From an uncultured Saprospiraceae bacterium (GTDB lineage: Bacteria; Bacteroidota; Bacteroidia; Chitinophagales; Saprospiraceae): 21,369 bases of DNA. Under the pieces are notes generated by a model, which made no database searches, had not been told where the DNA came from, and was given only the letters and a program-made list of their open reading frames with translations. The position numbers and the translations under genes are program-made. Shown piece after piece: positions 1 through 7,469 of this stretch. Location: assembly GCA_937921525.1 (NCBI GenBank), contig CAKZUM010000425.1, forward strand, positions 1 to 21,369, given 5' to 3'. Positions within the stretch are counted from its first letter, which is position 1. Every line of letters starts with the position of its first letter.

Positions 1-1
1 T

Positions 2-643
2 GATGGATTAAAGGGAATTGTTATTACAGGTGCAGGAGAAAAATCTTTTGTAGCTGGGGCAGACATTAGCGAATTCAATAGTTTGACGCCTGCCCAAGCT
101 AGAGCACTTTCTCAAAGAGGGCATGATACTTTCTTTTTAATAGAGCGATTTCCGAAACCTGTAATAGCTGCCGTTAATGGTTTTGCTTTAGGGGGTGGCT
201 GCGAATTGGCGATGGCTTGTCATATGCGTATAGCAGGAAGCAAAGCTCGTTTTGGACAGCCAGAAGTGAATCTAGGTATCCTACCTGGATATGGAGGTAC
301 GCAACGGTTGATTCAATTAATTGGCAAAGGAAAGGCGATGGAACTGTTAATGACAGCGGATATGATTCGTGCGGAAGAGGCAAAAACATTGGGTCTAGCA
401 AATCATGTAGTCGAACAAGGAGAGGAAGTGGCTAAGGCGAAAGAAATTATTGAGAAAATTGCAACAAAAGCACCGATTGCAATTAGTAAAGTGATAGAGG
501 CTGTTAATGCTTATTTTGATTATAGTGCGGATGGTTTCGGGGCAGAGGTAGATGGCTTTGAGTCTTTATCTGGAACGGCTGATTTTAAGGAAGGGGCTAC
601 TGCCTTTTTGGAAAAGCGGGCGGCGGAGTTTAAGGGGAGATAG
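2..643 (+). CDS. Enoyl-CoA hydratase/isomerase (crotonase) family protein, 5' end outside window
   Basis: The reading frame is open from base 2, so the gene starts before the window; 213 residues are visible of a family usually near 260. Crotonases hydrate trans-2-enoyl-CoA in fatty-acid beta-oxidation and related pathways, in the cytoplasm. Visible motifs are AGADI near the start (CoA/oxyanion region), ALGGGCELAMACHMRIA (second oxyanion-hole strand and first catalytic Glu, visible residue 68) and QPEVNLGILPGYGGTQRL (second Glu, visible residue 88). The two Glu are 20 residues apart, as in rat crotonase (Glu144/Glu164), so true hydratase activity is likely. An internal ATG at 83 is not the start, because AGADI lies upstream of it. 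Exact substrate range cannot be read from the sequence. Confidence 0.93.
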   Translation, partial: DGLKGIVITGAGEKSFVAGADISEFNSLTPAQARALSQRGHDTFFLIERFPKPVIAAVNGFALGGGCELAMACHMRIAGSKARFGQPEVNLGILPGYGGTQRLIQLIGKGKAMELLMTADMIRAEEAKTLGLANHVVEQGEEVAKAKEIIEKIATKAPIAISKVIEAVNAYFDYSADGFGAEVDGFESLSGTADFKEGATAFLEKRAAEFKGR

Positions 644-704
644 GAATTACATACTAGATGTAATTCAACACGGAACTACTTCGTAGTTACACGGATGACA
701 CGGA
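644..704. repeat. Two small hairpins and three ACACGGA units after the hydratase gene
   Basis: GAATTACAT (644-652) pairs perfectly with ATGTAATTC (658-666) across a 5-nt loop, starting at the base after the stop codon. A second hairpin, AACTAC-TTC-GTAGTT, lies at 674-688. ACACGGA occurs at 668, 689 and 698. No T-tract follows, so a classical terminator is not evident. The remaining bases to 778 show nothing I can name. Confidence 0.5.
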
Positions 705-778
705 TTTAAGCAGGTCGTGAGGGACCTTGACGGTATAATATTTACGATCTAGACTTCGCTATCGCAAAGGTTCTGCCC

Positions 779-873
779 ATAGGCGTCAGGTTATCCGAAA
801 AATCCAATGATTACCAGTTAGTTATAGAGCGAAGGTAGATGGCAGAAATTTTCAAAATGGCTGTCATCTTTCC
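779..873 (+). repeat. Half-copy of the 167-bp mobile element found at 11897-12063
   Basis: These 95 bases align without gaps to 11897-11991, with 81 identical by my hand count; the last 36 are identical. The left end ATAGGCGTCAGG corresponds to the ATACCCGTCAGG terminus of the complete copy. Similarity stops at 873, the midpoint loop of the complete copy, so the right half is missing. It ends 16 nt beyond the stop codon of the minus-strand TPR-PD40 gene. Confidence 0.75.
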
Positions 874-889
874 AACAATTTTATAAATC

Positions 890-2212
890 CTAATCCTCTT
901 TGTTCGTCCCCATGTGCTCAATCGCAGGAGCAGTTAAACTGTCTAAAGGAACAGATAACGGAGGAAAATGAATCAAAAATAGATCATCATCCCCGCCTTC
1001 TCTAGAAGACGTAAACACCCCATTCTGTTTTGCAGCATCCAAATAAATAGAAATATCATCAGCAGGACTATTGATAGGTAAACCTAAATTAACAGGCGTT
1101 GTCCAATTGCCTGCGGTATCTCGTTCCGTAACAAAAATATCGAAACCGCCGAATCCAGGATGGCTCTTAGAGCAAAAATAGAGCTGACCGTTTGGGTGCA
1201 TAAAAGGAAATCCTTCATGCCCTGAAGTGTTAATTACCGACCCTAGATTTTTGGCTTTCCCCCATCCTTTTTTTCCTTTTTTGACAACGTAAATATCTGT
1301 CCCCCCTTTTCCTTTTGGGCGATCAGATACAAAAAATAATTCTTTACCATCAGGAGAAATAGCAGGGTGCATATAGTTGTATTCTTTCGCACAAAATTTT
1401 AGCGGGGCAGCCCCCTTCCATTTTTTACCATCTGATGATTTTGCTTTATATAGTTGAAGGCAGTAAGCATCATTTTTGTTTTGGTGATTGCCATTTCTAG
1501 AATAATACATTTCTGTTCCATCTGCTTTAAAGGTAGCCATTCCTGTATTTTTTCTGGCTACATTCATTTTTGGAACAAAAGAAAACGGTGCTCCATAGCT
1601 ACCATCTTCTTGTTTTTTGCTAGCATATAAGCGTAAATAATCTCGACCCGTCCAACCCGATTTTTCGTCCAGAAATTTAGTTTTTCCTTTACGATCAGAA
1701 GTAAAAATGATGTGATCTTTCCAAAATACAGGGGCATTATCATCTACTTCCGAATTTTGAGAAAAGGGTTCAATCACTATATTATCAAAATAACTAGGAA
1801 TTGTTTTGCTGTCTTCACAGGCTTTGATATATTTTTGGCTGGCTTCATCTTCGGGATTTAAAATCAAATATTCCTTGAACCATTCAATAGCTTCTTCATA
1901 TTTTCCATTACCCATCAATGCTTCTGCATAGTAGAAAAAGGTAATATCTTTTGCTCGCTCTTTTTGTACAATTTCAGCATAAAGCTTTTCTGCTTCTACC
2001 GTTTTGTTATTCATTTTATAGCAATAGGCTAATTTTGAGGCGATTGCCACATTTTGCTTTTCTGCCAATGCCTTTTGATATAATGGGATGGCTGTCGCAT
2101 ACTTCTTTTCTTTAAAAAGCTGCTGTGCCTTTTTTAGAGGTCCCTTTTGCGCAAATGAAGAAGTAGCGCAAAAAAGCAAGCAAAATGTGATGATAAGTGA
2201 TAGAATTCTCAT
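890..2212 (-). CDS. Exported TPR and PD40 beta-propeller protein
   Basis: 440 residues. Residues 1-22 form a signal peptide with a hydrophobic core and FAQ cleavage site. Residues 23-130 hold about three TPR-like helical repeats (for example KKYATAIPLYQKAL and GKYEEAIEWFKEYLILNP). Residues 155-415 hold PD40/TolB-like propeller blades, with the recurring pattern SPDGKELFFVSDR...GGTDIYVV, HPNGQLYFCSKSHPGFGGFDIFV and FTSSREGGDDDLFLI. The TPR-propeller order matches the N-terminal part of PorE-type envelope proteins of Bacteroidota, but the carboxypeptidase-like and OmpA domains that usually follow are absent; the protein ends about 25 residues after the last blade. It is probably periplasmic or outer-membrane associated and probably a protein-protein scaffold. 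Its precise role is unknown. The gene is divergent from the coiled-coil gene at 2471. Confidence 0.85.
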   Translation of the reverse strand: MRILSLIITFCLLFCATSSFAQKGPLKKAQQLFKEKKYATAIPLYQKALAEKQNVAIASKLAYCYKMNNKTVEAEKLYAEIVQKERAKDITFFYYAEALMGNGKYEEAIEWFKEYLILNPEDEASQKYIKACEDSKTIPSYFDNIVIEPFSQNSEVDDNAPVFWKDHIIFTSDRKGKTKFLDEKSGWTGRDYLRLYASKKQEDGSYGAPFSFVPKMNVARKNTGMATFKADGTEMYYSRNGNHQNKNDAYCLQLYKAKSSDGKKWKGAAPLKFCAKEYNYMHPAISPDGKELFFVSDRPKGKGGTDIYVVKKGKKGWGKAKNLGSVINTSGHEGFPFMHPNGQLYFCSKSHPGFGGFDIFVTERDTAGNWTTPVNLGLPINSPADDISIYLDAAKQNGVFTSSREGGDDDLFLIHFPPLSVPLDSLTAPAIEHMGTNKED

Positions 2213-2388
2213 ATATTATGGCTTAATACTATTGTCGTATTCTTAAGTTACTCTTTGCCTGGAGGGAGCATAGATTGTTTTAGAGGAAGGATTTATGTAT
2301 AGTAATATTAAAAACTATTAAACTTTTCTTAATACCTGCAAAAACTGTGCAAAAAGGATAGGGGGATCGTTTCTTTTAGGTAATCATT

Positions 2389-2436
2389 TAGTCTAAAGAC
2401 TAGAAATTGAATGCTTTAGGTTCGCCTATAGTTTTA
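2389..2436 (+). promoter_or_regulatory. Candidate promoter of the coiled-coil protein gene, with an upstream palindrome
   Basis: TTG at 2407-2409 and TAGTTTTA at 2429-2436, 19 bp apart, resemble the Bacteroidota -33/-7 pair (TTG, TANNTTTG), with one mismatch in the -7 box. Predicted transcription would begin about 25-30 nt before the ATG at 2471. TAGTCT-AA-AGACTA at 2389-2402 is a short inverted repeat just upstream and could bind a regulator; that is inference only. Confidence 0.35.
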
Positions 2437-2470
2437 TTTAACAATAATTTAGTAACAAAAAATATCAGTT

Positions 2471-3421
2471 ATGAAAAGACGTATTCCATTAATACTTCTT
2501 TTTTCTTTATCTATTTTCATCGCCAACTTCGCTCAGGTTTCAGAAGAGTCTAAGAGTATGAAGATGGGCGATCATAATGCCTTAGTCATTAAAGTAGATA
2601 ATGCGAGTAAGAAGACAGCCGAAAAAGTCTGGAAAGATATGATGAAGAAATATCGAGGAAAGACTAAAAAGAAACGTAAGGAAACGCAAATGACTACTGA
2701 AAAAGTACGTTTATCTGCTATCACAGGAGTAGAATCTGGAACGCTTTATTCTCAAATAGAAGAAGAGGATGGTTCTATAGAATTGTCTCTTTGGGTGCCT
2801 GGTGCCGAAGAATATTTATCTTCTTCAAGCAATATAGAAGCTTATCGCTCTGCGGAGAAATTATTGGAAGATTATGCTTTAGAAGTACGTATAGCAGTAG
2901 TGGATGAAGAATTTAAAAGTAAGGAACGTATGCTAGAGTCTCATCAGAAGGATTTGAAAAAACTAAAGAAAGATAACGAAGACTACCATAAAACGATTAA
3001 GAAATCAGAAAAAGCGATTGAAGATTCGGAAAAAGGATTAGAGAAAAACGAAGAAAATCAAGAACTAATTCAAGAGCAATTGGATGCGGCAGAAGCTGTT
3101 TTTGTGGTTGCTAATGATACGCTTCGTACTATGCTAAGAGAGGCAAGTTCTAAAGATGAAGAAAAGAGTATCAAGAAAATGATTAAAGCGGAAGAAGGCA
3201 AAGTGAAAGATGTGGAAAAATCTCTAAAAAAAGCAAAGAGAGAAGAAAAGAAGTTGTACAAGACGATCGAAACCTCTAAAGATAATATCCACCAAGCGGA
3301 AGAAGATATTGAAAAGAACTTAAAGGACCAAGAACGTAAAGAAGAGCAAATTGCTGAACATAAAGGTATTGTGGATGAGGTAAAAGCTCGGCTAGATAAG
3401 TTGAAGTCTTATCGCAAGTAA
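2471..3421 (+). CDS. Secreted coiled-coil protein of unknown function
   Basis: 316 residues; I do not recognise the family. Residues 1-22 are a signal peptide (hydrophobic LILLFSLSIFIANFAQ). Residues 35-115 are a small mixed region with many Lys (VWKDMMKKYRGKTKKKRKE) and a strand-rich part (TEKVRLSAITGVESGTLYSQ, IELSLWVPG). Residues 140-316 are almost pure Glu/Lys-rich heptad-like helix (KSKERMLESHQKDLKKLKKDNEDY and so on), broken near residues 205-222 (AAEAVFVVANDTLRTML), which suggests two helices folding back on each other. It is very rich in Lys and Glu and has no Cys after the signal peptide. The protein should be periplasmic, and a structural or adaptor role is a guess. It has its own candidate promoter and a strong terminator 43 nt after the stop, so it appears monocistronic. 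Confidence 0.75.
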   Translation: MKRRIPLILLFSLSIFIANFAQVSEESKSMKMGDHNALVIKVDNASKKTAEKVWKDMMKKYRGKTKKKRKETQMTTEKVRLSAITGVESGTLYSQIEEEDGSIELSLWVPGAEEYLSSSSNIEAYRSAEKLLEDYALEVRIAVVDEEFKSKERMLESHQKDLKKLKKDNEDYHKTIKKSEKAIEDSEKGLEKNEENQELIQEQLDAAEAVFVVANDTLRTMLREASSKDEEKSIKKMIKAEEGKVKDVEKSLKKAKREEKKLYKTIETSKDNIHQAEEDIEKNLKDQERKEEQIAEHKGIVDEVKARLDKLKSYRK

Positions 3422-3463
3422 GAGATTTATGGATAAATATTTTGTCCTTAAATAACTGTTCTG

Positions 3464-3509
3464 ATAAAAAAAACACCAACTAGGTATGCCTAGTTGGTGT
3501 TTTTTTTAT
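3464..3509. terminator. Bidirectional intrinsic terminator
   Basis: A perfect 21-bp stem runs from 3464-3484 to 3489-3509 with a TATG loop. It starts ATAAAAAAAACACC and ends GGTGTTTTTTTTAT, so both strands give a stem followed by a U-tract. It lies between the convergent coiled-coil gene and SDR gene and fits termination of both. Confidence 0.93.
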
Positions 3510-3525
3510 AGCATTTCAGAGTGAC

Positions 3526-4218
3526 TTACGGCGTACTCACCGCCACAGGAATGACTTTCCCATTGTGAAAATGATGTCCATTCAAAGCAAACCAACTGAT
3601 ATAATTCGCCATTTCAGAACTTGTTAATGGAGCTTTGTAGTCTGGAAAGGCTTCTGCTAACATTTCTGTTTGTACAGCTCCTAAAGCCAAGCAATTCACT
3701 TTTATATTATCTTCTTTCAATTCTTCTGCTAGGCATTCTGTCATATTAATCACAGCTGCTTTACTTGCACTATAAGCAGATAATCCAGGGAATTTACTGC
3801 TACCCTGCACACCGCCCATACTGCTGATATTTAGTATATGAGCACCTTCCTTCTTTTTTAGTTTAGGCAGTAAAGCTTTAACTAAATGTACAATACCAAA
3901 CACATTCACATCAAAAATATTTTTCCAATCTTCAATGCTCAACTCTTCGAATGATTTGTTAATCAATAGCCCTGCATTGTTTACTAATAAATCAATAGAA
4001 TCTATCTCTGATAAAGCACTATACAAATAAACGTCATCGAAATTAGTTAAGTCTAATGGTAATATTTGAATGGTACTGGGTGCTACCTCTTTAGCTAATT
4101 TTTCCATACTAGCTTTGTTTCGGGAGAGGGCAATAATTTTATTTGCTGGATTTTGTGCTAGTGTTTTTACGGTGTCGTAGCCAATTCCTCTACTTGTTCC
4201 TGTAACTAGGATATTCAT
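3526..4218 (-). CDS. Short-chain dehydrogenase/reductase (SDR family oxidoreductase)
   Basis: 230 residues, the length of a minimal classical SDR. The N-terminal Rossmann motif TGTSRGIG (6-13) binds NAD(P)H, and Arg10 within it suggests NADP(H) preference. NNAG (80-83) stabilises the core sheet. Asn105, Ser132/133, Tyr149 and Lys153 (YSASK) form the catalytic set. The start at 4218 is right because the glycine motif begins five residues later. The tail after residue 195 is short (WFALNGHHFHNGKVIPVAVSTP), like small cytoplasmic SDRs of the sepiapterin or carbonyl reductase kind. The substrate is not predictable. It lies downstream of the MBL-fold gene on the same strand, 93 nt apart with a large hairpin between them, so any co-transcription would have to read through that hairpin. 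Confidence 0.92.
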   Translation of the reverse strand: MNILVTGTSRGIGYDTVKTLAQNPANKIIALSRNKASMEKLAKEVAPSTIQILPLDLTNFDDVYLYSALSEIDSIDLLVNNAGLLINKSFEELSIEDWKNIFDVNVFGIVHLVKALLPKLKKKEGAHILNISSMGGVQGSSKFPGLSAYSASKAAVINMTECLAEELKEDNIKVNCLALGAVQTEMLAEAFPDYKAPLTSSEMANYISWFALNGHHFHNGKVIPVAVSTP

Positions 4219-4241
4219 AATTAGTTTTTTTAGGAAAGGAA

Positions 4242-4307
4242 TTTTTTGGATAATGTGGGTAATGTGGGCGACACACTTTCAAAGTGTCGCCCACATTATC
4301 CAAAAAA
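4242..4307. repeat. Large hairpin after the MBL-fold gene, with reversed T/A polarity
   Basis: The right arm 4284-4307 (GTGTCGCCCACATTATCC plus A6) is complementary to 4242-4274, except that the left arm carries an extra tandem copy of TAATGTGGG. The stem opens with T6 and closes with A6 on both strands. An intrinsic terminator has the opposite order, so the usual U-tract after the stem is lacking. It begins 4 nt beyond the MBL-fold stop codon. Confidence 0.8.
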
Positions 4308-4311
4308 CATT

Positions 4312-5280
4312 TTAGGTGGACTTTAAAAAAAATCCTCTCTTTCCATTTACATTTCTTACTTCAATTTTCCCTTGTTCTTCTAATACATCTAAATAGCCTA
4401 AAAGCATAGACATGGCGGGCATGCTAACTCTGTTTTTATACATCGTATTTAAAATATCCATAAAATCATTAGTCCCTCCTTTTATCAATTCATAGCTTTC
4501 TTGAATACGACCATGGATTCGATCTACTTGATTCTTGATAACAGTTCGATGATCCCCAAAAGGTTCGTAATGACCAGGGAAAACAGTTTCGATATCTAGT
4601 GCTTCCAATTTTTTATAAGATTCCAACATTTGAGAAAGCCCTCTATCTCTTTTTTTAGGATTGTCAATAGAGGCATCCATTACCGCTGTAGGCGTGATGC
4701 GAAGTAGCATATCTGCTGCCAATAACCACTTATGTTTTCGCTGATAAAAACAGGTTTGCATATTAGCATGACCGGGTGCATAGATGACCTCCCAATCTCC
4801 CCCTCCAAAATTAAGCTGCCCTTCCATAGGAAATATCCGTAGTCGATCTTTGGGTATATTATCCCAATGATTCTTAACATTCTTCATAAACATAAGAATC
4901 ATTTTTTTGAAATTATTTGATGTATCAGGGTTCGAATTAGGTATCATCCCATCCATCAACTCTATTCTTCTTTCCCACATGGCTTCTTTCTGAATAGCCC
5001 AAGGGTAACAATATTCATTGACCCATACTTCTGCATTACTATGTGCAGCAATTTTTCCAGCCATCCCCATATGATCTACATGTGCATGGGTGATGATAAC
5101 TCGTTGAATATCTTCTACCTTTAATTGATACTTCGCTAGAGCGGTTATTAATGCTTCCCAAGAAGCAGTCGTTTTTTCTCCAGCGTCTATTAAGGTAGGG
5201 ACAGGATCTAGAAATAGATAAGCATTTACAGTTTTCATACCATAAATAGTAGGTAACTCTATTCGTATAGGTGCTTTCAT
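4312..5280 (-). CDS. Metallo-beta-lactamase-fold hydrolase with C-terminal winged helix
   Basis: 322 residues. HAHVDH at 65-70 is the canonical metal-binding HxHxDH motif. Other ligands are His171 (APGHANMQ), Asp190 (LLAADML) and His237 (FPGHYEPF), giving a complete dinuclear site. Residues 270-322 (MLLGYLDVLEEQGKIEVRN) look like the winged-helix tail found in LACTB2-like proteins. Members hydrolyse thioesters or act on RNA; this one's substrate is unknown and it is not expected to be an antibiotic-resistance enzyme. It has no signal peptide, so it is cytoplasmic. The start at 5280 keeps the first beta-strand (IRIELPTIYGMKTVNAYLF), whereas the Met at residue 15 would cut it. The gene is divergent from the sensor kinase. 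Confidence 0.9.
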   Translation of the reverse strand: MKAPIRIELPTIYGMKTVNAYLFLDPVPTLIDAGEKTTASWEALITALAKYQLKVEDIQRVIITHAHVDHMGMAGKIAAHSNAEVWVNEYCYPWAIQKEAMWERRIELMDGMIPNSNPDTSNNFKKMILMFMKNVKNHWDNIPKDRLRIFPMEGQLNFGGGDWEVIYAPGHANMQTCFYQRKHKWLLAADMLLRITPTAVMDASIDNPKKRDRGLSQMLESYKKLEALDIETVFPGHYEPFGDHRTVIKNQVDRIHGRIQESYELIKGGTNDFMDILNTMYKNRVSMPAMSMLLGYLDVLEEQGKIEVRNVNGKRGFFLKST

Positions 5281-5285
5281 AGCTG

Positions 5286-5318
5286 CAAAAATACATATTA
5301 GAAAGGAATTAATGCAAA
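5286..5318 (-). promoter_or_regulatory. Promoter of the MBL-fold gene, very close to its start codon
   Basis: On the minus strand TTTG (5315-5318) is followed after 21 bp by TATTTTTG (5286-5293), an exact TANNTTTG -7 box with a good -33 element. Only five bases separate the -7 box from the ATG at 5280, so the transcript would begin at or very near the start codon. Confidence 0.6.
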
Positions 5319-5350
5319 TGCAAACGATAAGTTAATTCACTTAACAGTCC

Positions 5351-5399
5351 CTTAATACGGTAGTATTATTAAGTAATTACTAGTAACTTAGTTGTTACT
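5351..5399. promoter_or_regulatory. Cluster of short inverted repeats upstream of the two-component system
   Basis: CTTAATA (5351-5357) is inverted as TATTAAG (5367-5373). AGTAATTACT (5372-5381) is a perfect palindrome. AGTAAC (5382-5387) is inverted as GTTACT (5394-5399). These lie 30-80 nt before the kinase start, where an autoregulatory site would be expected. No clear TANNTTTG box is visible here, and operator function is inference. Confidence 0.3.
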
Positions 5400-5429
5400 G
5401 ATAGCTAAAGTCAAAAACATAATCCTCAA

Positions 5430-6701
5430 ATGAATCGAACCATAATAACCTTCATCGTTGTCTCTTTACTCGGCTTAATCACCATACAAGTAGGCCTATT
5501 GAATATAGGTTTACGAATGGAGAAAGAGAAGTATACTAAGGAGATTGATGCTGTTTTATACAGCATTAAAAGCCATTTGTATACAGATACAGAACTAAGT
5601 CAGCAGATTGCCAAATTACATATAGACATAGATGAAAAAGGGATGTTGACTGCGGACTCCTTGCCAGAACAAACTTTGCGAGCCATTGATACTTTATTAA
5701 AAGAGCAATTGGCTAAGCGAGGCATTTCTGCGGACTTCTCCTTTGCGCTGACAGATTCTAAAAACCAACTCTTGCTCACGAGTGGGGCCTTCAATGCAGA
5801 GACCTTCCCGCTGCATCGACATACGGTGCGGTTTGGTTCTTTGGTGGAAGTCTTTTGTAGTTGTAATATTCTACTACATTTTAATCAAACCAATCTATAC
5901 GCCTATCTATTTGGGCAGTTAGCCTATCTGCTTATTCCCTCCCTTCTCTTTCTGTTGATAATTGTCGGAGGTTTCAGTTTTCTTATTTATAATACAAATC
6001 GACAAAAGCGTTTACTCACCATAAAAAATGATTTTATTAATAATTTGACACACGAATTAAAGACGCCTGTTTTTTCAATCTCCTTACTAACAAAGGTGTT
6101 TAAAGAGCGTCTACGATTAAATCAAACAGATAAGCTAGAGGAGTATATTGGTTTAATGGAAACAGAAAATCAGAAATTAAAAGGTCATATTGATAAGGTA
6201 TTAGAATTGGCTTCTTTAGAAAATGGGAAATATAGTTTACAAAAAGAAGATTGTGATTTGCATGGTCTTATTAATGAAGCCGTAAAAGAAGTGGCATTAA
6301 AAATAGATACTGCCCAAGGACATCTAGTAAAGAACTTTCAAGCAATAAAAGGACAGCTCTTACTAGATAGAGTTCATTTTAAAAACGTTATTCAAAACCT
6401 GTTGGATAATGCGATTAAGTATAGCAATGGACAACCTAATATTGCCATTAGCACTAGCAATACGAATGAAAAATTGGTCATTGCTGTCAGCGATAAAGGG
6501 GTAGGTATTGCGCCTGAACATCATAGACATTTATTTGATAAATTTTATAGAGTGACTACTGGCAACTTGCATAATATCAAAGGGTTTGGCCTGGGCTTGA
6601 GTTATGTCAAATACATAGTGGAAGCTCATGGCGGAGCTATTCGAGTGCAGAGTAAAGAAGCGGAGGGAACTACCTTTATTATGGAATTTCCAGTAGCTTA
6701 G
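5430..6701 (+). CDS. Membrane sensor histidine kinase
   Basis: 423 residues. Transmembrane segment 1 is at about residues 5-27 and segment 2 at about 163-187, enclosing a 135-residue periplasmic sensor with no domain I recognise (two Cys in VFCSCN at 143-145). There is no obvious HAMP. HisKA carries His208 in NLTHELKTP. The ATPase domain has the N box QNLLDNAIKYS (Asn327), G1 DKGVGIAP (355-362), F box LFDKFYR (368-374) and G2 KGFGLGLSYV (384-393). All catalytic motifs are intact. It should autophosphorylate on His208 and pass phosphate to Asp52 of the regulator encoded next. The organisation resembles RprX/RprY-type pairs of Bacteroidota; the signal is unknown. Its last codons and stop lie inside the left arm of a 26-bp inverted repeat. 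Confidence 0.95.
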   Translation: MNRTIITFIVVSLLGLITIQVGLLNIGLRMEKEKYTKEIDAVLYSIKSHLYTDTELSQQIAKLHIDIDEKGMLTADSLPEQTLRAIDTLLKEQLAKRGISADFSFALTDSKNQLLLTSGAFNAETFPLHRHTVRFGSLVEVFCSCNILLHFNQTNLYAYLFGQLAYLLIPSLLFLLIIVGGFSFLIYNTNRQKRLLTIKNDFINNLTHELKTPVFSISLLTKVFKERLRLNQTDKLEEYIGLMETENQKLKGHIDKVLELASLENGKYSLQKEDCDLHGLINEAVKEVALKIDTAQGHLVKNFQAIKGQLLLDRVHFKNVIQNLLDNAIKYSNGQPNIAISTSNTNEKLVIAVSDKGVGIAPEHHRHLFDKFYRVTTGNLHNIKGFGLGLSYVKYIVEAHGGAIRVQSKEAEGTTFIMEFPVA

Positions 6702-6762
6702 ACCTCTGGTCTGAGTAGCTTCACTTTAGATAAGTACTACTCAGACCAGAGGTCTAAGCTAC
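6693..6762. repeat. 70-bp palindrome of two inverted triloop hairpins, overlapping the kinase stop codon
   Basis: Arms 6693-6718 and 6737-6762 are perfect inverted copies of 26 bp with an 18-nt spacer. Each arm is itself a hairpin: CTTAGACC-TCT-GGTCTGAG has 8 pairs (one wobble) around a TCT loop. The left arm contains the last two codons and the TAG of the kinase gene. No U-tract follows. It sits between two genes that should be co-expressed, so it is more likely an RNA-processing or repeat element than a full terminator. Confidence 0.85.
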
Positions 6763-6785
6763 AGTTAATCCAAAACTAAATAATA

Positions 6786-7466
6786 ATGACAAAAATATTA
6801 TTAGTAGAAGATGACAGCACCTTAGGGTATATTCTAAAAGAATATCTAGAGATGAAAGATTTTTCCGTCACTTGGAAAAAAAATGGGGTGGAAGGATTGC
6901 AAGCATTAACGCAGGCTACTTTTGATTTATGTGTGCTAGACGTTATGATGCCAGAGATGGACGGATTCACGATGGCCCAAGAAGCTCGGCAATTAGGCCA
7001 TTCCATTCCTTTATTATTTTTGACGGCCAAATCTTTGAAAGTAGATGTATTAAAAGGCTTCAGCCTAGGGGCAGATGACTACATCATCAAACCAGTAGAA
7101 GAGGAAGAATTAGTAGCTAGAATACACGCAATCTTAAAAAGATCAAACCATACTAGCCAACAAGAGACCAGCCTTTTTTCAATAGGAGATTATCAATTCG
7201 ATAGCAGTAATCAGAAACTAAGTTATCAAGAAGAAGATAAATATTTGACAGAAAGAGAATCTCAAGTTTTAAAGTTACTATGCCTTAATAAAGGCAACCT
7301 GCTATCTCGACAATATGTGCTACAAGCGATCTGGGGAAAGAGTGATTATTTTAATCGAAGGAGTATGGATGTGTTCATTTCAAAATTACGAAAGTATCTA
7401 TCAAAAGATGAACGTATTCAGATTATGAATGTGCATGGTAGTGGGTTTATTTTGTCAGATAGTTAA
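6786..7466 (+). CDS. OmpR/PhoB-type response regulator
   Basis: 226 residues, standard length. The receiver domain (1-120) has the acidic pair Asp9/Asp10, the phosphoacceptor Asp52 in LDVMMPEMDG, Thr80 (LFLTAKS) and Lys102 (IIKPVE). The C-terminal winged helix (about 130-226) contains LTERESQVLKLLCLNKGNLLSRQYVLQAIWG, the recognition region RRSMDVFISKLRKYL and the wing VHGSGFIL, typical of Trans_reg_C DNA-binding domains. It is the partner of the kinase encoded 84 nt upstream. Phosphorylation should drive dimerisation and promoter binding. Targets are unknown; the inverted repeats at 5351-5399 are possible autoregulatory sites. Confidence 0.95.
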   Translation: MTKILLVEDDSTLGYILKEYLEMKDFSVTWKKNGVEGLQALTQATFDLCVLDVMMPEMDGFTMAQEARQLGHSIPLLFLTAKSLKVDVLKGFSLGADDYIIKPVEEEELVARIHAILKRSNHTSQQETSLFSIGDYQFDSSNQKLSYQEEDKYLTERESQVLKLLCLNKGNLLSRQYVLQAIWGKSDYFNRRSMDVFISKLRKYLSKDERIQIMNVHGSGFILSDS

Positions 7467-7469
7467 TCG

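Noticed and set aside
83..643. Complete small crotonase starting at the ATG at 83
   Set aside because: The same frame is open to the window edge and contains the conserved AGADI motif upstream of that ATG.
4242..4307. Intrinsic terminator
   Set aside because: The stem has T6 before and A6 after on both strands, so the required U-tract is missing; recorded as a repeat.
4312..5280. Beta-lactamase resistance gene
   Set aside because: The fold motifs are shared by many housekeeping hydrolases; length and winged-helix tail fit LACTB2-like proteins, and there is no signal peptide.
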